DNA of 64,000 bases from the NCBI RefSeq assembly GCF_027942865.1, contig NC_134510.1:22437209-22501208 (forward strand), read 5' to 3'. How positions within the stretch are numbered: the first letter of the stretch is position 1; each line of letters starts with the position of its first letter. This document shows, piece by piece, positions 35,401 to 47,100 of this stretch. The stretch comes from Odontesthes bonariensis. Its lineage: Eukaryota > Chordata > Actinopteri > Atheriniformes > Atherinopsidae. The notes below the pieces were generated by a model, which was given only the letters and a program-made list of their open reading frames with translations, made no database searches and was not told the DNA's origin. A program made the translations under genes and the position numbers.

Positions 35401-37244
35401 CATGCCCAGTAATATTGTTGTAATGCCCAATAAACGGCTCTAGGCATTCGTAAACCACGCCTCAAATACGAGAAAATGCACACCTAGTTCCCAGACCACC
35501 ATCTCATCGAGATGTGGACGCGTCAGCCAGGCTAGCTGTGACCTCCATTTTCCAAACAATTATTATTATTAATAAAAGAAAATTCAGAGTTTGATTTTTT
35601 ATTTTTATTTTAAGAGGACTAACAAATGAGTTACTGACAAATAACAATTAACTTTGAAAAATATTCACAGACTAAATGAAGAAGCGCTTTTTCTCAATAA
35701 GTGCCACGAGCCCAACTGAAAACAACGAACTTTACGGTGTGTTTACGCTACACCTCGTAAATTCTAAAATCGACATTGTTTTGTACGTCAAAAGCTGCGT
35801 TTCAATCACAGGATCTTTAACTAGGAACCAGGGTTGTTCTGGGGGTCTTTCCGTCCCTCCTCCCCGTTCTCCATTTCCACAGCGGGAACCAGGGGCTAAA
35901 CTTGACCTCCCTCCTCGCCAAAAGCAGAACACCCACAGTGTGTAGGGTAGGACCTCACAATGAGATGGAGGCCTCACTTTGCACAAATACTGCACAATTA
36001 CATGCACCATGGTGTCAAGGGGATAAGCATTAGCAAGGCCCACCCAGCCATCGTTAGCGATACACGCATGGGCAAAGTCAAATCAGATAGGTGAATTTAA
36101 CAGGAGAAGACAGAAAGGAGGACCCTTTTCTGTCATTAACAATACTGCATGCATTGTTGTAAAAACTGACAACCATTGTTTCATCAATCACTCTTCATAA
36201 CAAAACACCCAGGGCTGAAATAATCTTTCAGCTCCTTGCATTTAAGTTTGTGGTACTTTTACTTTAAAAGCACCTGAATAGTGCAAAAGTGTGTCTTTAA
36301 ACTTTAAAGTCTTATGTTTAAATGTTCACAACTGCTGTTTAAAAAAGTTAAATATCTTAAATTAGCATTGTTCTTTATCAAAATGAATAACCTACATCTG
36401 TCATTTCTTTGTTGTTCCTTCAGTTAAACAATGAAAAATGTAAGCATTTTCTCGTTATTTTCATTTAAGTGAAGCTGAGACTGTAAATTCTATTATTTAC
36501 GACAAAATAATAACAGAAGTAAGTGACATTAAGTGTTTAATTTTTTTGTTCCTCCGTCAGTCTCTGCAGATGGTGAGCGGCCTCCTCAGCATTGGCGTGG
36601 GGATCCTTTTTGCTGTAACCCAGGAGATGAACCAATCCTTCTTCACTTTGTTCAGAGTCTCACAACTAAGTGGAACACTCGTAAGACTTGTCTCAAACAA
36701 GAAATAAGTCATAGAAAAAGAAAATATACTCTGAATAAAAGATCCTCTAACTGCATTCTTCTCCTTTACAGTTCATGATTGCCGGACTTGTTTCCAATCT
36801 GTTGTTCAAATATCCGGCATTAGTCACTGTGAGTGAATCTCAGTAGAAGTTCGATAAAATTCCGCAATTACAGATTCTGATTATCATTTGAGAGATTACA
36901 GTTGGATTTTTGTCACAGGTGTCCCTCGGAGTTAACTGTGGCTGCATCGTTGTCGCAGTTGTTGCAGCTTGTCTGATAAGCGTTGACCTGAGTCACTGGG
37001 CTTCGGGAAATGATGACTACTTAAGAGTAAGACCACGTTAAGAATAAGACCAAAGATATGAACGACTGATTCAAAGAAGGGGCTTACAAATACATTTTCT
37101 ACTGGAAAAACTAGATATAATGAAGGACCTTTTTGTTTCTGACAGATTGAGGTGCTGGAGCTGTGTGTCTTGGGGCTCGAGGTTTTCCTGTCTGCAGTCC
37201 TCTGCTTCTGGTTCATTCAAGAGAAGCGTGCCAAGTCACCGTGA
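32402..37244 (+). CDS. Membrane-spanning 4-domains (MS4A)-like protein, plus-strand copy
   Basis: Second MS4A-type four-transmembrane protein. Exons: 32402-32575, 36561-36680, 36772-36828, 36919-37026, 37146-37244; all introns are phase 0 and GT-AG, giving 185 residues. Before TM1 it reads LLRKQPAVLGSLQMVSGLL, the same family motif as its neighbour. Membrane segments: SGLLSIGVGILFAV (exon 2), FMIAGLVSNLLF (exon 3), GCIVVAVVAACLIS (exon 4) and LGLEVFLSAVLCFWF (exon 5). Exon 3 is 57 bp in both genes, supporting duplication with inversion. The start is the ATG in AGCACCATGG, a strong Kozak context; an in-frame ATG at 32318 would add 28 residues that do not look conserved. The N-terminal cytosolic part is acidic and the C-tail very short (EKRAKSP). 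Intron 1 is almost 4 kb and loaded with retroelements. The orthologue is not named. Confidence 0.85.
32611..33741 (+). mobile_element. L1/Tx1-type LINE, 5'-truncated, with target-site duplication
   Basis: Reverse transcriptase pieces read LDAEKAFDRVEW, SRGTRQGCPLSPLLFA and YADDIMLY in broken frames, then an intact C-terminal stretch with INKINCIKMNVPPKFLYLFQ and GGLNLPEFQVYYWAAQARA. It ends in AATAAACATATTG and an A run. The duplication AATTAACAAGTG occurs at 32599-32610 and 33742-33753. Premature stops (for example near 32745 and 32975) make it inactive. It sits only 35 bp past the exon 1 donor of the MS4A-like plus gene. Confidence 0.9.
33929..34230 (-). mobile_element. L2/Maui-type LINE 3' end, antisense
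   Basis: Reverse complement of the same 3' tail seen at 21840-22064: AAATTTATTTGTATAGCACA preceded by four AAATC/TCAAA units, then AAAGCATCGAGCAGGGAGTG-like UTR. Only the last 0.3 kb is present; the copy of the final ORF2 codons is decayed. Confidence 0.85.
34286..34575 (+). mobile_element. tRNA-derived SINE-like repeat
   Basis: The head has an A-box-like TGGCGTAGGAGTTAGCG and a B-box-like GGTTCCAACCTC, as in tRNA-derived SINEs. The body has the words CATGTTCTCCCAGAGCACAC, AAATTGTCCCTAGGAGTGAG, GAACTGGTGATCTGTCCAGG and GCGACCCTGAATTAGACAAA that I recall from a widespread teleost SINE, and the 3' end reads AATGGATGGG. Placement in intron 1 of the MS4A-like plus gene. The family name is not certain. 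Confidence 0.7.
34925..35540. mobile_element. Unclassified interspersed repeat candidate
   Basis: Begins near AAAGGGGAACTTCGGGGCAT and has a GC/CpG content unlike the flanking AT-rich intron. It carries internal near-palindromic words (ACAATATTACTG / CAGTAATATTGTTG near 35390-35420). The first block resembles the edge of DNA-transposon repeats I recall from fish genomes, but no coding sequence or clear terminal repeats were found. Confidence 0.35.
35541..36560. other. Rest of intron 1 of the plus-strand MS4A-like gene
   Basis: AT-rich intron with one GC-richer patch around 35820-36060. No exon with family resemblance was found. Confidence 0.5.
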
Positions 37245-37831
37245 TCAAGTAGCTGCAAGCTGTTCAATCTTTGATTGAAGAGCACGACCTATCTATATGC
37301 AGAAGACTATGGAACTGTATGCTTAAACAAAGTTGAGCAATGAAAACGTTTTGTTCTCATTGTACATGAAGTGTGGCTTTCTGCTTTACCTCTGCTGCCT
37401 AAAGATAAAAAACTAAAAACCCTGCTGGGTTGTGGCCCATGTCTGATGTTTGGCTCGGACTGCAGACGCCTGACTTGTGGCAAGCACATGTCAGAGTTTC
37501 TCATGTGAAGGCAAAACCACACTTCATACTCCCCAACCTCTGCGCCCTTTGTGTAACGGTAGTGGTGGGTCACGTTGTGCAGCAGTATCTATTTGCAAGA
37601 GCCTCTGTTTGCGGTTTTACACTCACACTTTGTTATCGGTGGAAATATCTCCTACTTGCTTTTAGCTGCATTCACACTTTGAGTTTCTCAGACAGGAAGC
37701 TTCACTGAATTGTAAAAGGTTTGGAAGGATTTTTTTTTTCTAAGTAATTTGCTTTGTTTATATTTGACACCAAATATAACGCCAAACCTAACCGTGGTAG
37801 AGAAAGGAACAAAACAATGTGTCTGAAACAT

Positions 37832-37837
37832 TTTATT
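37832..37837 (-). terminator. plekhg4 polyadenylation signal (AATAAA)
   Basis: Minus-strand AATAAA about 330 bp beyond the proposed last codon of the RhoGEF gene. This is consistent with a compact 3' UTR (37838-38168) converging on the 3' end of the plus-strand MS4A-like gene. Confidence 0.55.
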
Positions 37838-38168
37838 CATCTGTACAAATTTGTCCTAAGTCAGGACTGGTGACAAAAAGAAATACGACAGTACAACACT
37901 GTCTCGAAAGGTTCTGCTATGCTTTCTGTTTTGTAAAATACATCTACAATATAAACATATGTCTAGTTCATTAAAACAAATGTACAGACCTCTGACGTAC
38001 CATCATGACAGTGCATATCATGAGTCAGTTTTCAGTTTACAGTATCATCGTGAAATGCCATTTGACGGCTGCATTTCAGCCAAAAAAAAAGTCTTTGCGC
38101 TCCTCTCCGAAATTCGACTCCACTTTTTTGCATCCTTTTTGTGAAATACACATTGCTGCTCGAGGATG

Positions 38169-41100
38169 TCACAGCTGCAAAGAAAGACGGAAAAAAAAAC
38201 CATGAAAAGTTACTCTAACTAAAGATACAGTTCTACATATTACGCAATACAAATTGTTGCATGCATCATTAGGAATACCAAGCAAGAAGGTGGGCTTTTC
38301 AAAAGCCGTTTTTTTGACTTAAACAACAACTAACATCAGATTATTTTAAAGCCGATGCCCATGCTGTTTCATATAAGATAAAAGACGAGAGCAACATGTG
38401 GTTAATATTTTACAATATGCTAAAAGTATGAGAGCCAGGGTCAAAACATGCACTCACAATTTATTCAAATGAAAGGGTCCATAACATTTACATAACTTTA
38501 AACTGAGTATTTATTTTAAGAAATTACTCAAAAACTGAGATTAAAATGCTTTGCTGTCAAAACCTTTTCAAAAAGATATTGAATTACTTTTAAAGCAGTC
38601 ATCAGGAAGGAAACCATGACAACTGAATGATTTATAACCATTTACAACAGAAACCAGCCTTAATGTTCTTGTTTATCCCAAATGCCTGGAAAACACTTAA
38701 CTAAAACCACAGATAAAACATGCACTGTCCTGTTCATTTCTATCTGACCTTTTTCCCTGATAACATGCAATAAAAAAGTAACAATGACGATTTAAACAAT
38801 TCAACAAAATCCAGGCAAATTTTATCGTAATTATTTCAACCATAAATGCATTCCAAAGCCCAAAGACAAAGGTTTTAACATGGCATGCATGTGTTCAAAC
38901 ATGCACAACTTGTTGTGTTTTTGCAGCCTGCATTTCACCCTCATGTCACAGATGCACAGAGGAAAATTAGAGGATGAGGAAAGCAAGAGGAAAACATCAA
39001 ACGTTTACAAGACAAATCACCAGTCAGAGGACGAACCAGCTAAAGCAATCGGGACACACCACCATGCAGCGTGTGGCTCATACACCGAAATAATTTTTAC
39101 ACGTATTAATGTTCACACCATGACTGCTTTCTTCACAGCTGTTAATGTGGTTGGAAAGGGGAACAACAAAGATACCCACTGCTGGCTGTGACAGGGATTA
39201 CTTACTGAGATAAAAACTCTTCAGCTCTGTGTCAGACCGCTGTCGAGAGGCCTACTGCTAAATGAGCGGTTGAGCTCTGGTAAGAACAAAACAGCAAGAA
39301 GTTGGTGAGACACAAAAGCCGTGAATTGTCTTCAGTTTTGTTTTTACAGGTGTAGCAGCTGGTTGTCGGATTTTTTCATTGTTTTTTATGTTTGTCTCTT
39401 GATGTTTCTGTTCTTTTTTTTCTCTTCTTCGCTTTCCGTCTCTCTCTGTCCCCCAGTCCGGAAAAAAAAAAAAAAAAAGAAGTTGGTGAGACAGCCTAAA
39501 GCAGCAGCTGTTCTCTATATATTGCCCCCAGGTAAAAAATGGCACTTTTAGAGATAATATATTCAGATAATGTGTGCTTTTGCAAACAGTCGTCTTTTCG
39601 TGAAATACCAGTTCGTGTTCAGGTTCTTTCAGATTCTAGGAAGATAATTACATACATACAACTGCAACAGCTTTGATGGGTCAAAGGCTTTAATCAGGAG
39701 ATGAGAAATTCAATTCCTAAACCATCTTATAAATAAAGAGCCTCGGCTGTATATTGACAGAAAACCCTTCTGTAACTTTGTCATACAGACTGGATTTGTA
39801 AAACTGATCATCAAACTGACGCAATACTCTGGCCGATAGCAGAAAATACATCCATGCCATCAGACATCTTTACACCACTTTACACACTATTATTTTTTTA
39901 AGTTTTTAAAGTCCTCCCATCATAGTTCTTACCGATCTTAGCTGTTACTATTTGCCTATTACAGCAAATGCAAAAACTACCTCCAGAATAGCACAGAACT
40001 AGATCAAATGAGCTTTGACTTTATTTTGTTGGCTGACATTTATGCACCTTCTTAAAAAAGAATCTTCTTATGCATTCAGTCCCTGGCACTCATACGTGTA
40101 AATTTATCCCTAAAGAACAAAGGAGTATGATGAATATGAACACTGTGTCAGTGTGAATATACAGTTCAGTCTAATGACTGAATGATTGTTGATAATGCAG
40201 TTCGTAATGTGCCTATTAAAGTGCTTATTTAAACAATGATAGGTGGTGCTGTTGAGCTAGAATGCATTTACAAAGAAGTGCTCCCTAACTTTGAAAAAAT
40301 TGTGGTTTCAAATTGTCTTACACAGCATTCGTGGAAAGGAATTTATCTCTACTAAACTGGCTTCAGAGTGACATTCACTTTGGGTTTTTTGGTTTTGCAA
40401 ACTACAGACAAAAAGAGGGAACTCCCACGATCAATAGGAAGTAATATATATAGCTTAAGTTTCAACATTTTAGCTGAAGACTTGAGAAGAGCAAAGAAGA
40501 GTTGAAGTTGATATACAGCATCTTTCAATAGAAAATTAGACAACATTGGAATCAAGAGAAAGAAAAGTAGAAAACAGCTTTTTAAAGATTAAAAGAGTTT
40601 AGCTGTTTATGTGGTCAACCATAACTGAACCGACTAACATTTGGCACAAAGCCACTGAAAGAGCACTAGAAGAAAATAAAAATCATAAGTAATGTTCTGA
40701 GTTTACATACTCAGACCTCTGCACAAAGGTGTCACTGCAGCCATGCCTCAGGTAAAAAATCTGAAAATGCACCCATGATGTTTGCAATAGTACAACATCC
40801 GCTGAGAATCATCAAGCACTTACTGCTGTGATGAACTTGGTGCCCTGGGGATGGAGGTCTTCATCTTTCTGGAACATGGAGGGAGAGGTGACAGAGGAGG
40901 GAGGCGTGGAGGAGCAGAGGAATGAGGAGGGCTCGTTGTTGTTGTACGAGTCCATGACGATGCTGGGAGACCCGGGTATGGTGAGGGTACTCAGCCCTGT
41001 CACACTGTCACTGGAGTTACACTGGGAGGAGTTCTCTGAGCTCTCAGTGACTGCCACACAACACACAGATAAGACACTTTAACAAAGTAAAACATCATAC

Positions 41101-44100
41101 AAAGACAAAAGTTTGAAATGTTAAGACAGCGCAAGGGCTGGTAGAATGCAGCAGACAGTAGTAACTTTAGTCTTTAAAAATGTGACATACAAAGGCCTTA
41201 TGGTTGTACATTTTATCCCAAAAATCAAAACCCAGAAACCTCCTAACCCCAAACCCTAGTCCTAATTCTGAACCCAAAATAAACAAATGAGCAAGCGGTC
41301 AAAGTGATTTTCTTTAAAATGTTCAAAATAAGATGCTACTCACTCATGGAGGGCTGGCTGCTCCCTGTGTCCTGCTCCAGTTCATCTTCCTCTATGCAGT
41401 CATAGGGCCACTGGACAAAGGAGGTAACGCTGCCCATCAGGTACGAATGTGTGTGCGGGTGAGAGGGCGAGGAGTACAGGTGGAGATTGAGCGAGCCCAG
41501 CAGGGAGGAGGATGACTGGCTGCTGGAGGAGGAGGTGCTGCTGTTGGAGATAGTGGAGTGGGGCCTCTTGAATGCAGCACAGTGCTCAAACGAGGGCACT
41601 GCGATGGAGGCCCTGGTCCGGGACTCTGTTGGTCGACACAAACATGGTGAGCTGTTGCATTACAAAGAGGGGGTAAAGGATATGTAATTATATAAAGGAT
41701 GTATAAAACAGATTTATGGCAATCCTGTGGTTGACATGACAAAGTATGAATATTTTCAGATGGTAAAGTGTGAAAATGAATTCTGGAATATTTATGAAAC
41801 AAAACCATTAAAATGCAATTTTGCGTGTCTTAATGATTAACACTTACAGAAAAAATGGAAAATGGAATAATCAGTGCAAATGAAGAGCTCACCTGACCCC
41901 TTCATGATATAGTCAATGGCTCTGTCACTAATGGCCGCATCACTTGGTTTGATGTCCATGAAAGGCTTGCTTCCAATCCCCATGGAAACCATCTCCTGCA
42001 TACGCAGCTCTTCAACACCAGGAAAAAAAACAAAAAACAATAAAAAAAAAATAGATCTTTGAAGTTCTGAAAAAAGGATCCGAACGCCACAAAATCTGTA
42101 CTGAATGGTACAATGGACATATTGTGAAAAAAAAGTAAGTACCAGCGAGATGAAAATCCATCATAATTGTTGTTTTTTCACTATATTTGAAATAGAGTCA
42201 AGGTAAAACACTAAAATGAATGACACATAGAGTAGACATTTTACAGTTGTATTCATAGTCAGAATTAATAAAACAAATAGAATAATCCCATGGAAAAAGT
42301 AAACACACCCCTACATTCCTGGGAACTCTGATGCTAGTTTAATGTGTAGATCTTCCTGTTTTGTTTCAGTTTTAATTGTCTTGTGTTCTGTGCTTTTGTA
42401 AAGTTCCTGTTTTGCATTTAGTTAAACACTTGCTTTGTGTTTACCCTCTATAAATGACTTCCCTGCACCTTGGCCAGCTTTACTTTATTGTTTTATCTTT
42501 TTGCTTCCCTTGTTAGTTCCAGTTAGTTTTGCTTCCTAGCTTTGCTTCACACCAGTTTTCAGTCACTGCCACTCAGCTGTTCTGCATAAATTGTGATTAC
42601 TCTTGGTATATATGCTGTCCAGTTTTTATTCTTTCTTGTCAGATAATTATATTACTACCTGCTAGTCTCAGTCAATTTTCAGGTGTTTCAGTCCTGCGGC
42701 ACCTTTGGCTTCGTTCATTCATCAAGTTTATCAACGTCAATCTCCTGTTATTTATCCAGCTTCCTTAATATATTTGAGTCCTTTGTGCCAAACACTGTGA
42801 CATTCAGGTGTACTCTCTTAGATAGGACACTGAATTTTAGGACCATCAGTTCTTCGGCAAAAGCAGAGTGCTTATTACCAAAAAAAGTATTAGTAACATA
42901 TAAAAGTGTTCATAATCAGAGAGCACAAATTTGACCCCATTAGGAGACATTAGACTAAGACTACAGCTTGCCAATGAGCACAAAAGCAAAGGCCTAGCAT
43001 TTTGAAATGGTGGGCTCTGGATAGATGAATCAAAGATCAGAGTAGTTTGGTCTTAGTAACAGTAGACATGTTTGGTGCCTCACACCAACTATGGAGCATG
43101 GTGCTGGTGGTATGACGGTTTGGGATTTCTTTGCCGACTAAGGGACTCGACAGACTGCAGTGAATCAACTATAAAAGAAGGCAAGACAAGTTTCTAAAAG
43201 CCTGTGTAATAAAGTCAGCATGCCACATTCAGCAGCAGACACAGCATCTAAAAGGATTGGATATTTTCTTGTCCATATAGTGTGTGTACTTTTACACATG
43301 GCTGTATAACTGGACACACAAAACACACCTCTGTTTCTGAGGGCCTGCCTCCAAAGGATCTTGCCAATAATAGCTGTCCAGACTGCCTTGACCTCTGCAG
43401 AGCTGGCCTGGAGTATAAACGTGTCCTGTGACTTCCTCCGACGAAACCAGATCTCAAAACGAAGGCCGCTATCGCCCACATTTTCTGTCATGCCTATTTC
43501 TGCTGTCTATACAGACAAAAGTACGAGTTAAACTCCAATATAAAAACAGTGGAGGAAAAAAGAAACGAATAGAAACAAAAAAACCGAACTCTTACTTTGA
43601 AAGACTGCTTGTAGATGTAAAAATCATATCCTCCCTCTATCTTCTTGGTCTTGCTGAAGAGGATAAGGTCTTCAAACAAGAAGACGTGGCGAAGGTATTT
43701 CCTGCGTCCACACCACACGATGAACTCATCCTGGCAGCGGAGCTGACCCTGTTCTTTTAGGTTCACCTGGACAGGAAACATGGCCGCTCACATGCGTCAG
43801 AGAGAACAATACAATTCCTCGTGGGACTCTGACCTCACACTACTGTAAACATCACTAGATGACTTCCATTTCTAAAATAAATTTAATGACCTCTGTGTTG
43901 ACAGAAAGCCTTATAATAATGTAGAGCAGTGCTTATGCCTTATGGCTCTGTGTGTGTGTAGTAGTACTTACATCACACCCACGAATAGCATCCATGGCAA
44001 GCAGGTCGTTGCCATGGCGAAGCTGAAACTTGACCATCTCCTCCGCGGTGCGGAGGTCACTCAGCTCTTGCTCCTGGGACTGGCTGCACTCCTTTATCAG

Positions 44101-47100
44101 ATCTTTAAGCAGCAGTGCATATTTACTCATCCTCTGAATGGGCTTCAGCAAGTAAGATGCCAAATCCATCTTGTCTCCGAGCTCCATTTGCTTATTCTGG
44201 AGGGAGAAACAGTGAGCAGGATTATCGTGGTATTAGTTTTTCTCTTTCCCTCCGGTGTAATTTTGCATCTAGTATCTTGACCCTGGGATCAGTCACTGTG
44301 TGAAAAATGCAAACAGAGCAGAGTTTCCAGACGCACCTTGAAGAATTCATTCCCATGGCTGCTGAGCAGGGCATCAGACTGCGGCTTATTCTTGCTGTAC
44401 AGAGCATACATTCCAAACTGATCCTCCTGCATACAATATTGACAAGTTACAACACAGGCTACAGCTCAAAGTATGCTGACATTTCAGTATGGCTTGTCAA
44501 ACACAACGAGGGACTCATCTCTCCAGAGATCATACATGCAAATGTACGGGTTGAGCCACCTGATATGCATTATGAAGCTGACAGGTGACTGCAACAGATG
44601 GCTATACATACTCTAATGACGCTGAGGGATAGTGAAACCATGACATTCAACAAAAAAAACATGACTCTCAAAAAGTCAGTAATTACTGGTGAAAACTACT
44701 ATTTCAGTGTTGATGGCAGCTATAAATTTATAGGAATATCATGAAAACTTCACCTGTAAGAGAATAGGAAAATAAATATGGAAATATTCAAAGAAAGAAA
44801 GAAAAACCAAATCACTAATAAAATAACTCGGTAAATAATAAATGTTGAACTATCAAATTAAATAATAAGAAGAATTATTATTAAGTAAATGTAAAATGTG
44901 AAAATAGAAACAGACATATGGGAATAAAACTGTGGGAATGTAGAGTGAAAAAATATAAAATCAAATCATTCAAATCACAGAACTGTAAAGAGTAATGAAC
45001 AATATCTACAATAAAATGTACAAATATAAAAATAAATAACATAAAGATCAAATAACTTAAGAGAAAATGTAAACATAATGATAAACAACTAAATATAAAG
45101 AATAATTTTAACCAATTTCTGCAAGGCTTTGGCTTTTTTCTACTGTTTCTGTATCTTATTTCTTTATTCATCCGTCTATTTATCTATTTATTCTTAGATC
45201 TATTTCTATATGTTTTCACATTTTTCTATTACCTTCCCTGTTCTTTTATTCATTCCTTTTTTATACTTCTCTTTCTTTATTCATTTTCCTAAATTCTCCT
45301 AAAGACTCCACTGGAAATGCTGTTTCTACACTGACAAAGGTGCAACTCAAGACACTCCGACTGTCTGGACTCACATGTCGCAGAAAACAGCTGCTGATGG
45401 ACAGCGGGGAGTGGGCGCATGCCTCCAACTCCTTCAAGAAGTACTGGCTGTGGAAGTCCCACAATTTCTCCACATTCCCGAAAATGATGCTGCGCTTCCC
45501 GCGCAGGTCCTGAGGCAAGTCGAGGCGCTCCATCTCAGGGAAATAATGCTCAATGATGTAGCTGAGAGAGCGAACGTACTCCCTCTCTGTGGAAATCATT
45601 TCATCCATGATGTGCTGCACTTTACTGGTGAACAGAAAGACGGAAATACATTGTAAGAATGATGACATTTACACTACAATCGAGCAACTTGAGGTAATGG
45701 CAAAACAATAGTTAATAACAAGTATTTACGAGCCATACGGAACTTTACGACATACGCATACAGTGAGATCCCAGTTTATGCTCAGTATCACTGGTTTACT
45801 ACCTCACCTGCTCTGTTTCTTGCCCTCTCCATCACTGTGTCTGTTATGGATCCTGGTTGGCGTGGACATACTGCGGCTGCGTCCTAATGCAGGAGTCATC
45901 ACATCAGGCCTCTGCAGCTTCTTCTCTGCAGACACATTATTGGCCACCTCCAAACCCTTAATGTAAACACCTGTATAGCCATGAATGTGGCTGACATCTG
46001 AGTGACTAACGTCCCTTGGGGTCAGCTCGTAACTCATGGTCTTCTTCATGATCTTCTTCATAGGCTGCTTGCGGAGCCGGGTGGCCTTGGAGTACACGGG
46101 CTCGGAGTGGCAGGAGACAGTCGAGTCGATGGTGCAGTCGCTGTCCGTGTCATCAAACGTGGACGAGCTCAGTTTTTTTTCACCGTCGGGTGGGAAAGGG
46201 AAGTGCGTCGACGATGAGACTGAACCGGGGGGGCTCTTGGGGAAAGGCCCAGCTGAGTGAATCTTCCTGTCCTCGAAAGTCAAAGATGTGATTGCGGTGG
46301 GTAAAGACACACATCCATTAGCTCCATAGTGTTCTGGAGTGACAACCGGATTCTCTGCAGCCTTTATAGAACCCACCGCATCGTCAGTGGTGGCGTTTGA
46401 GGCCGACGTCGAGGCTCGAGCTAAAGTGTCTTCCAGCTGCTGTTTTGTCTGCTGACATTTTAGCCACACAGTGTTCCACTGCTGCAGCTGCTGAGGACTA
46501 TGCAGTGAGACCACCATGCTATTGAGCTGGCTGAAGTTGTCCATGGAGAACTTGGACGCCTCGGTGCAATAATCCTCCAGAATCTGCACCACAGCGGGTG
46601 AAAATGTCACATCTGAGTTGTCCAGACTCAGCTGACGGAAATACGTCTGACAGTGGGCCATCCACTGGTTCGCCTGCAGATGTGAAAGAGTGGTTTTACA
46701 TTCTTATATCATACAGTATGTTTCTGTTAAGGTTTTCTAATGTGGATTTTGATGTAATGATGAAACAGTATTCCTGAAGTCCATTTTTCTGTCAGATACG
46801 CTGTTTTATTGAATCATCTACACAGTCCTAAGTAATCTAATGGAAACATGTCATGGAAACAGCCTGATTCATGTTTTCTATTTAGTGGGAATTCTAAAAT
46901 TTGGTTAAAATTTAAATGTCACGATGGAGACAAAGATATCATTAGAATCTTTTTTTACAATTGTTACATCACATCACTTTTTATAGAAGACACTACAGAT
47001 TGATTCTTCATACTTACCGAGTCATAAAACTCATGCAGGTTCGTTAGGATGTCTAGTTTGGCCTTCCTCTGCTCCACTCTGCTTAAGATGGAACCCAGAT

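Noticed and set aside
45375-46260. Plus-strand frames inside the RhoGEF gene
   Set aside because: Antisense shadows of the plekhg4 linker and DH exons.
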